A stretch of 10,071 nucleotides of DNA from Pyrinomonadaceae bacterium (GTDB lineage: Bacteria; Acidobacteriota; Blastocatellia; Pyrinomonadales; Pyrinomonadaceae), in the NCBI GenBank assembly GCA_013695245.1, contig JACDAW010000240.1:1-10071 (forward strand). The letters are read 5' to 3'. Of the stretch, positions 1 through 4,507 are shown in pieces. The notes below the pieces were generated by a model. It saw only the letters and a program-made list of their open reading frames with translations, was not told the DNA's origin and ran no database searches. Position 1 is the stretch's first letter, and each line of letters opens with the position of its first letter. The position numbers and the translations under genes were made by a program.

Positions 1-292
1 CGACGCTGCCGTTGCCAATAAGCAGCAGCAACGCGCCGACGATCAGACTCGTGCGCCAGTGAATCCATGACGGGCGCTCGGCACCGCGCGCCCACAGGTA
101 AAGAATCGAACCCGCGATCAGGAAACGTCCGCCCGCCATGAGAAACGGCGGCAACGTCTCAATGGCAAATTTGATAGCCAGATATGTCGAACCCCAGATC
201 ACGTACACGGCGGCGAAAGCCGCGACGAGCAGCGACAGCGGTGGACGCCCGCTCGCATTCGCTTCCCGCATCTTTGTTTTCGTTTCGTTCAC
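1..292 (-). CDS. EamA/DMT-family transporter, N-terminal part (cut by window edge)
   Basis: This is the first 97 codons of an inner-membrane permease of the drug/metabolite transporter superfamily; the rest lies beyond the left edge. The translation shows a first membrane segment at about residues 19-38, then the family-typical stretch WGSTYLAIKFAIETLPPF (33-50) and GGRFLIAG (54-61), and a third hydrophobic segment at about 82-95. It resembles YedA-type exporters of amino acids or small metabolites. The start chosen is the GTG at 292, which overlaps the stop codon of the upstream Lrp-type gene as GTGA and is preceded by an AAGGGGGA ribosome-binding site at a good distance. An in-frame ATG at 271 is possible but has no such site. 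The overlap implies one operon and translational coupling. Being paired with an Lrp/AsnC regulator suggests amino-acid export (inference). The substrate cannot be read from the sequence. Confidence 0.88.
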   Translation of the reverse strand, partial: MNETKTKMREANASGRPPLSLLVAAFAAVYVIWGSTYLAIKFAIETLPPFLMAGGRFLIAGSILYLWARGAERPSWIHWRTSLIVGALLLLIGNGSV

Positions 293-804
293 GTTCGTCC
301 CCCTTGCTTGCGCTTTCTACTTCTGCCCTTAACGGTTCTTTTATCTCCCGCCGACGCTTCGCCGATAGGCAACGCCATCGCCTCTTTCACCGTCTGCAAG
401 ACGACGGTCGTGCGCGTTGAACGCACGGTTTTGATCGCGCCGATACGTTCGCGCAGCAAACTGCCTAGAGCCTCGGCATCAGTAACGCGCACTTTCACGA
501 GATAGCAATCCTCGCCTGCCACGTGATGCACTTCTTGCGCCTCCGGCAGCTTTGCCAGCAAGTCCGCCGTCTCGCCGTGCCGGTCTTCCGTCCGCACATA
601 AACGAAGGCCATCAAACCGAAACCGAGCGCGTGAGCGTCGAGCTGCGCCCGGTAGCCTTTAATCAACCCGCGCTCCTCAAGTTTGCGAATGCGTTCGAGC
701 ACCGCCGACGGCGCAAGCCCCACCGCACGCGCCACGTCAACGTTAGACGTTCGCGCGTCGGACTGAAGAATAGTCAAGATTTGGATGTCTAAAGCGTCAA
801 TCAT
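289..804 (-). CDS. Lrp/AsnC-family transcriptional regulator
   Basis: A 171-residue feast/famine DNA-binding regulator. Residues 1-50 form the AsnC-type winged helix-turn-helix: LDIQILTILQSDAR, then VARAVGLAPSAVLERIRKLEERGLI with the recognition helix around 31-43. Residues about 65-140 form the RAM ligand-binding and oligomerisation domain (HHVAGEDCYLVKVRV at about 92-106, then RTTVVLQTVKE). Family members are usually about 150-160 residues. The extra is a basic C-terminal tail (KGRSRKRKQGGR) after about 150, an oddity that could be real or non-conserved. The ATG at 804 is the start that begins the domain correctly; there is no clear Shine-Dalgarno and the predicted leader is only about 15 bases. 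It is the first gene of an operon with the EamA transporter, and is probably autoregulated through the Lrp-like site over its promoter. The ligand is unknown, most likely an amino acid. Confidence 0.93.
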   Translation of the reverse strand: MIDALDIQILTILQSDARTSNVDVARAVGLAPSAVLERIRKLEERGLIKGYRAQLDAHALGFGLMAFVYVRTEDRHGETADLLAKLPEAQEVHHVAGEDCYLVKVRVTDAEALGSLLRERIGAIKTVRSTRTTVVLQTVKEAMALPIGEASAGDKRTVKGRSRKRKQGGRT

Positions 805-824
805 TCATACAAAACCGTCAAACA

Positions 825-839
825 CAGAATATAATTCTC
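825..839. promoter_or_regulatory. Lrp-like operator overlapping the -10 of the regulator promoter
   Basis: The 15 bases CAGAATATAATTCTC match 13 of 15 positions of the published E. coli Lrp consensus YAGHAWATTWTDCTR and contain the inverted repeat AGAAT-ATA-ATTCT (826-838). The site covers the -10 of the adjacent gene's promoter, the arrangement expected for autorepression by the Lrp/AsnC protein. Whether this particular paralogue recognises the E. coli Lrp consensus is inferred. Confidence 0.6.
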
Positions 840-854
840 ACAGTAAAATGTCAA
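826..854 (-). promoter_or_regulatory. Predicted sigma70-type promoter of the Lrp-type gene
   Basis: Reading the minus strand, a perfect -35 TTGACA (849-854) is followed after 17 bases by TATTCT (826-831, four of six -10 matches). Transcription would begin near 819, leaving a leader of about 15 bases. A perfect 12-base palindrome TAATTCGAATTA (855-866) abuts the -35 on its upstream side. Prediction by eye only. Confidence 0.6.
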
Positions 855-896
855 TAATTCGAATTAACTTGTGAACTGTACGGCTGCTGGCGCTCT

Positions 897-1019
897 ATGT
901 GGAAGAGAGTGGGTGCGTGTTTAGCGGCTACGCTCTCGGCTGCTTTGCTGATCGTTTTTGTAGCGCTCTTACACTTTAGCTTATCGCATCCGTCGGCTCG
1001 TCCGGTATCTGTTCATTGA
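897..1019 (+). CDS. Possible 40-residue single-pass membrane peptide (low confidence)
   Basis: The gap between the Lrp-type gene and crcB contains an ATG-initiated frame of 40 codons. The product would be MWKRVGACLAATLSAALL, a further hydrophobic stretch and a polar end (HPSARPVSVH): a positively charged start followed by about 20 hydrophobic residues, the pattern of a small membrane peptide. No Shine-Dalgarno sequence precedes it, no promoter is obvious on this strand, and its last 44 bases run antisense to the 3' end of crcB. It may therefore be a chance frame. Confidence 0.18.
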   Translation: MWKRVGACLAATLSAALLIVFVALLHFSLSHPSARPVSVH

Positions 1020-1521
1020 GTTTAATAATACTTGAGTCTTGTATGTCTCGTTCCGCCCCGCGCGTCTGCGCCGGGTCGCGTGTGTCTGCAAGCATTCTAA
1101 ATTGACTGTAAGAAGCGTTATCGGTTACGGGCACGCCTTCTAGTTTGCGCGCGGCAATGATGCCGCCGCAGACGGCGACGAAGCCGACAATGAAACTCAA
1201 GGTAACGTTTAATGTAGCGAGCAAGTATCTCCGCTCCTCGATGAGTTTTGCCGTCTCCCACTCGAAGGTTGAAAAAGTAGTGTAAGCGCCGACGAAGCCG
1301 ACAGCGATGGCGAGTCGCAGGTGCGGACTAACGTTGATGCGTTCGGTGGCAAGCGTGAGAAAGAAGCCGATGATGAATGAGCCGGTAACATTGATCACAA
1401 ATGTCGCGGTGGGGAACGGAGCGGCGGTGCGCGCGAGCAGGGAACCGCCAAGGAAATAACGAAACATCGCGCCGAGCGCGCCTCCCGCCGCAACCGCAAG
1501 ATATTTTGTCAGCGTGTCCAT
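976..1521 (-). CDS. crcB: CrcB/Fluc-family fluoride channel with C-terminal extension
   Basis: A 181-residue inner-membrane fluoride channel of the CrcB (Fluc) family, which lets toxic cytoplasmic fluoride leave the cell as a dual-topology dimer. Visible family marks are GGALGAMFRY (13-22), the conserved Asn in FVINVTGS (N44), GAYTTFSTFEWE (78-89) with the Phe-box residues F83 and F86 and the central Na+-site TTFS, and four hydrophobic segments ending near residue 124. The start is the ATG at 1521, six bases after a strong AAGGAGGAGG ribosome-binding site. A longer frame opening near 1641 would translate the riboswitch and is rejected. Typical CrcB proteins have about 125-130 residues; this one carries about 52 extra polar residues (130-181, ending PDEPTDAIS), which is unusual. 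Expression is expected to rise with fluoride through the upstream riboswitch. Confidence 0.95.
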   Translation of the reverse strand: MDTLTKYLAVAAGGALGAMFRYFLGGSLLARTAAPFPTATFVINVTGSFIIGFFLTLATERINVSPHLRLAIAVGFVGAYTTFSTFEWETAKLIEERRYLLATLNVTLSFIVGFVAVCGGIIAARKLEGVPVTDNASYSQFRMLADTRDPAQTRGAERDIQDSSIIKLNEQIPDEPTDAIS

Positions 1522-1542
1522 CACCCTCCTCCTTATAACGCG

Positions 1543-1587
1543 AAAACTCCCAACCGACTTCGCACACCTTGCGAAGCGATCAGGAGT
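1543..1587 (-). terminator. Riboswitch expression platform: intrinsic terminator before crcB
   Basis: On the minus strand ACTCCTGATC (1578-1587) can pair over ten positions, including three G-T wobbles, with GGTTGGGAGT (1546-1555). Inside this, CTTCGCA and TGCGAAG form a further 7-base stem with a 5-base loop, separated by a small 1x2 internal loop. The helix ends in TTTT (1543-1546). The same ACTCC is needed by the aptamer pseudoknot, so ligand-bound aptamer and terminator exclude each other: an ON switch for fluoride. The U-tract is short, so termination may be partial. Confidence 0.75.
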
Positions 1588-1639
1588 CATCAACACAGTC
1601 TGCACCCGTGTGGTTATACGGCGAACCCCATCGCCAATC
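1578..1639 (-). ncRNA. Fluoride riboswitch (crcB motif) aptamer
   Basis: Read on the minus strand, the crcB leader contains the fluoride aptamer hallmarks in order. First is GGCGATGGGGTTCGCC (a GGCGA/TCGCC hairpin, 1624-1635 region). Next is the linker GTATAACC, a small CACA/TGTG hairpin, and the conserved 3' segment TTGATGACTCCT (1582-1593). The hairpin-loop GGGGT can pair with ACTCC of the 3' segment, giving the pseudoknot known for this class. It sits directly upstream of a fluoride channel gene, the textbook target. Fluoride binding stabilises the pseudoknot. The 5' boundary is approximate. Confidence 0.92.
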
Positions 1640-1653
1640 AATTCTGCGCAAAC

Positions 1654-1682
1654 ATTCTACACAGCTTGTTTTTCACCGTGAA
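1654..1682 (-). promoter_or_regulatory. Predicted promoter of the crcB riboswitch transcript
   Basis: On the minus strand TTCACG (1677-1682, four of six -35 matches) is followed after 17 bases by TAGAAT (1654-1659, five of six -10 matches). The start would fall near 1647, a few bases before the aptamer, as expected for a riboswitch leader. A short inverted repeat TTCAC-C-GTGAA (1672-1682) overlaps the -35. Confidence 0.5.
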
Positions 1683-1753
1683 GAAAGCCTATTGCTGATT
1701 TGTTACGCATAAATTTGGCTCTCTGTTGAAAGTTTGTTCGACTCGGCGCTTCG

Positions 1754-2839
1754 TTACGCTGTCTGTGCGCTTTGAAGAGAATCGCCGCTAAGCGGGATTG
1801 AATTCCTTGCGCCTCTCGTCGGCGCGATCAGTTCGTTGGCAAAACGCTCCATCTCCTCAAACTGCGGGCTGCATTGCAGCAACAACAGATTAACGCCCGC
1901 GTCCTCAAATCTGTTTATCTGTTCAGCGACCTTTTCCGGCGCGCCGATTAGTCCAGAGCGCAAGCCGCGATTTGAGACCGAGTATTCTTCGAGCGTCATC
2001 TGCGATTCGAGTTTCGTGCCCGCGAGCCATTGCTGATAATTTTGAAATCCGGCGGCCGAAGCTTGGACGTTTGTGATGCGCGCGAGTTCCGCTTGCGCTT
2101 CCTCTTCCGTCTTGCGCAAGATTGTGTAAGCCGCAACGCCATATTGCATCGGCGGCAACCCGAACGATTCGCGGCGCTTTCGCATGTCGTCGATCTTCGC
2201 TTCGATCTTTTCCGGCGGATCGCCGTGCATTACATAGGCGTCGCACTGGCGAGCGATCAAGTTCTTTGCCGCTTCCGATTCGCCGCCCGCGTAAATTACC
2301 GGGCGCGGTCGGGTCAAAGGCTTCGGTTGCATCACGGCGTCTTCTACTTTGTAGTAGCGACCTTCATACGAAAAATTGTCCTGCCGCCACATGCCGTCAA
2401 CCACGTCGAGCCACTCCGAAGTGCGCGCGTAGCGGTCATCGTGCTGTTCAAACTGAACTCCATACTTCTTCGCTTCGTCCGCCCACCACGAAGAGACGAC
2501 GTTAAGCGACAGACGCTCCCCGCCTGTGATGTTGTCAATGTTCGCGGCTTGCTTAGCAAGAAGCGCGGGATTGTGGAAGGTCGGGCGCACGGCAACCATT
2601 AACTCTAACTTCTGCGTGACGGCGGCGAGCGCAGCGGCCGTTGACCAAGCATCGAGCGCGGGCGCGCTTGCGCCTTTGATGTCGTTTAGATTCAGTTCCG
2701 CAATGAGCGTGAGATCGTAGCCGATCTCTTCGCTGCGGCGGGCGAGGCGCGAAACATAATCCCAAGTCGCCGCCATGTTTTCATCCTCGACGTTTCTCAG
2801 CCAGCCGCCAAAGACCGGCATCCAGTAACCGTAACGCAT
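1754..2839 (-). CDS. LLM-class flavin-dependent oxidoreductase (SsuD/SfnG-like)
   Basis: A 361-residue bacterial luciferase-like monooxygenase, expected to be a cytoplasmic TIM-barrel enzyme using reduced FMN and O2. Family marks: the N-terminal MRYGYWMPVFGG strand, the VRPTFHNPALLAKQAANIDN segment (84-103), GGERLSLNVVSSWW (106-119), the conserved HDDRYARTSEW (133-143) that contacts the flavin phosphate region in relatives, MQPKP, and a C-terminal GAPEKVAEQINRFEDAGV helix. It is closest in style to alkanesulfonate and dimethylsulfone monooxygenases, but the substrate cannot be assigned. ATG at 2839 directly follows the TAG stop of the ATP-grasp gene (TAGATG), with AAGGAG nine bases upstream, so the two genes are translationally coupled. 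No flavin reductase or sulfonate transporter is nearby, which argues against a dedicated sulfur-scavenging role. Confidence 0.92.
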   Translation of the reverse strand: MRYGYWMPVFGGWLRNVEDENMAATWDYVSRLARRSEEIGYDLTLIAELNLNDIKGASAPALDAWSTAAALAAVTQKLELMVAVRPTFHNPALLAKQAANIDNITGGERLSLNVVSSWWADEAKKYGVQFEQHDDRYARTSEWLDVVDGMWRQDNFSYEGRYYKVEDAVMQPKPLTRPRPVIYAGGESEAAKNLIARQCDAYVMHGDPPEKIEAKIDDMRKRRESFGLPPMQYGVAAYTILRKTEEEAQAELARITNVQASAAGFQNYQQWLAGTKLESQMTLEEYSVSNRGLRSGLIGAPEKVAEQINRFEDAGVNLLLLQCSPQFEEMERFANELIAPTRGARNSIPLSGDSLQSAQTA

Positions 2840-3826
2840 CTAGTTTCGCTCCTTCAGCAAGTAATCAACGAGCCGCGCGTGCGGATCGAAGCCGACGACG
2901 TTCACGGCATCGGCAACGAAATTCGAGAGCGCGTTAATATCGTAATAAAGCGCGCGGCGGTAGGCTTCGCGTTCGTCCTTGATCTCATCGCGCGCATCCG
3001 TGATCAATTCGACGCCGCCGACATCAATTCCCGCCCCTTGCACAATGCTTTCGACCGCTTCGACGACTTCGCGCGGCGGCTCGACCGACTCAACTCGTAA
3101 ACCGCTTTTTGGCGCGTCAACCGGGCAAGCGTTACGAACGAGTTCGCGCCCGTCCGTCGTCTGGCAGATGTCGGCGGGACAAAGATTGAAATCCTCGCCG
3201 GTTGTATAGACTTTGATCGCATAAAGATATTTACCGCCGAGCGTCTCAATCCGCGTGATATAGCCGCCATGCGCGGGGATAAACTCTTGGACGAGCGCCG
3301 TCCCGTCAATGCCGAGATCAAGGTCTTCAGCGCGAGAAGCTTTTTCCAGAACTTCCATCGAATCGAAGCGCGTGATCCCTGCACCGCTTCCGCCGATGTT
3401 GGCTTTAACGACAATGGGGAAGCGCAAGCCTTCGGCCGCGCGCGCCGCTTCGCTCGGATGATTGATCACACGCGCACGCGGGTAAGAAAGTTTGAGCGAG
3501 GCGAGCAGCGTGAGTTGTTTCGCTTTCGAGATTTCAGTCGCAAAGGCACGGCTGCCATTGATGACGCGCGTGCCCGTCGCTTCCAAGTGCGCGAGCAAGC
3601 CTTGCGTGTAGAAAATGCCGTGAGCGTTGCCGCGCAAGTAGGCGGACGGACTCATACGGTTGAAGAAAAGAGAATACGCCAGCGCGGTGTCGCCCGGATC
3701 ATAACTGTGCCGACGCGCATCAATGGCTGTGTATTCGACCGCGCGGGCGTTAAGTTCCGCGAAGAGAGGGCGAAACCAGTCAGGATGTTCGTAGTAGATG
3801 GCGACGGGCAATGAATTCTTGGTCAT
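2840..3826 (-). CDS. RimK/LysX-like ATP-grasp ligase
   Basis: A 328-residue ATP-grasp enzyme, a family that activates a carboxylate as acyl-phosphate and joins it to an amine or other nucleophile. Visible features: an N-terminal pre-ATP-grasp domain (1-95), the ISKAKQLTLLASLKLSYPR segment (99-117) corresponding to the usual NSxxA..DK..T motif, VVKANIGGSGAGI (139-151) with the ATP-binding Lys and glycine-rich loop, LVQEFIP (178-184), and the metal-binding set E273 (GGVEL), D296 and N298 in YYDINALSNF. The substrate pair is unknown; RimK-like ligases often add amino acids to peptides or small molecules. ATG at 3826 is the only reasonable start (an in-frame TGA lies shortly upstream), with no clear ribosome-binding site. 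It is the first gene of a two-gene operon with the flavin oxidoreductase. Confidence 0.88.
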   Translation of the reverse strand: MTKNSLPVAIYYEHPDWFRPLFAELNARAVEYTAIDARRHSYDPGDTALAYSLFFNRMSPSAYLRGNAHGIFYTQGLLAHLEATGTRVINGSRAFATEISKAKQLTLLASLKLSYPRARVINHPSEAARAAEGLRFPIVVKANIGGSGAGITRFDSMEVLEKASRAEDLDLGIDGTALVQEFIPAHGGYITRIETLGGKYLYAIKVYTTGEDFNLCPADICQTTDGRELVRNACPVDAPKSGLRVESVEPPREVVEAVESIVQGAGIDVGGVELITDARDEIKDEREAYRRALYYDINALSNFVADAVNVVGFDPHARLVDYLLKERN

Positions 3827-4507
3827 AAGTTTACAGTTAAAAGCCGTTCACGCGCTGAGGAGATAGCGCCGAGGGTAGCGCGGAAACCGATATTCATTAA
3901 TCTCGTTTTTCATCCGAACAAACATTTTCCCAAACATGCTTGCCGTCGCTCACTATTTTAGGATAATCTAACTATCAGATAGTTGTTGGTGATAGCGCTT
4001 TTTTGACAACTATTCTGGCCGCCCGATTTCCTCTCACAAAGTAATCGCTGCTTGCCATTCTCTAACGGAAGAACCCACTCACAAACTTCAACCTTAAATG
4101 AAGTGGTCACGTTCCAGAAGATAAATAACACCGAGTAAAACCTTGATTGCGAAAGCCAAAAGCTAAGGCATTGGTCTGTAGCGATCAGAAGGCAGAACAC
4201 GCGCTGCTTTGCTCCACCAACATAAGCTTGATACCGCTTGAACGACAAACACGGATGATCTCTTGTCCGTCCGGTCGTAAATTGCGCGACGTGCTCATCC
4301 ACGAGCGTGCAGCCATTCAGCCTTCAAAAAAGAGAACCTTCAAGTGAAGCTATCAGCAGAATCAAACGAAGTCAAAGAAGCTGACCCGGAGAGTTCATCA
4401 CGGCATATCGCTTCTGAACGAAGGAGAGGCGGGGCAAACTGAGACCGCTGTTTTTGGGTGCCCGCTCTTTAACGAAAATTCCGACTGCCGGGTGGGAGAA
4501 TCAAATC
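3827..4507. other. Long divergent intergenic region without a convincing gene
   Basis: About 680 bases separate the divergent ATP-grasp gene and hybrid kinase and must contain both promoters, though no strong sigma70 promoter is evident by eye. It has a perfect inverted repeat AACTATC-A-GATAGTT (3970-3984), a competing CTATCA/TGATAG pairing (3972-3995) ahead of a run of six T (3999-4004), and a small repeat CTTCA-AG-TGAAG (4338-4349). A 114-codon GTG-initiated minus-strand frame (3958-4302) and a TTG-initiated plus-strand frame (4147-4347) exist but resemble nothing recognised and lack ribosome-binding sites. It could include gene remnants. Confidence 0.5.
3970..4004 (+). repeat. Inverted repeat and alternative hairpin before a T-run
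   Basis: AACTATC and GATAGTT form a perfect 7-base inverted repeat with a one-base centre (3970-3984). The same CTATCA can instead pair with TGATAG at 3990-3995, which is followed by CGC and six T. The two foldings exclude each other. It could be an operator or a weak terminator read on the plus strand; no function is assigned. Confidence 0.35.

Noticed and set aside
1522..1641. N-terminal extension of crcB by 40 residues
   Set aside because: It would translate the fluoride riboswitch and terminator, has no ribosome-binding site, and a strong AAGGAGGAGG precedes the ATG at 1521 that begins the conserved family sequence.
2030..2602. 190-codon plus-strand frame opposite the flavin oxidoreductase
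   Set aside because: Entirely antisense to a gene with clear family motifs; Arg-rich product without known motifs.
3269..3814. 181-codon plus-strand frame opposite the ATP-grasp gene
   Set aside because: Antisense shadow of a conserved gene; no start signal or recognisable domain.
3958..4302. 114-codon minus-strand frame in the divergent gap
   Set aside because: GTG start without a ribosome-binding site, no recognisable domain, and unusual composition rich in Cys, Phe and Gln; probably chance or a remnant.
4147..4347. 66-codon plus-strand frame before the kinase
   Set aside because: TTG start, no ribosome-binding site, no recognisable family, and antisense to another dubious frame.
4454..4507. 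TTG start adding 18 residues to the hybrid kinase
   Set aside because: No Shine-Dalgarno sequence is properly spaced from it, whereas GGGAG lies nine bases before the ATG at 4508.
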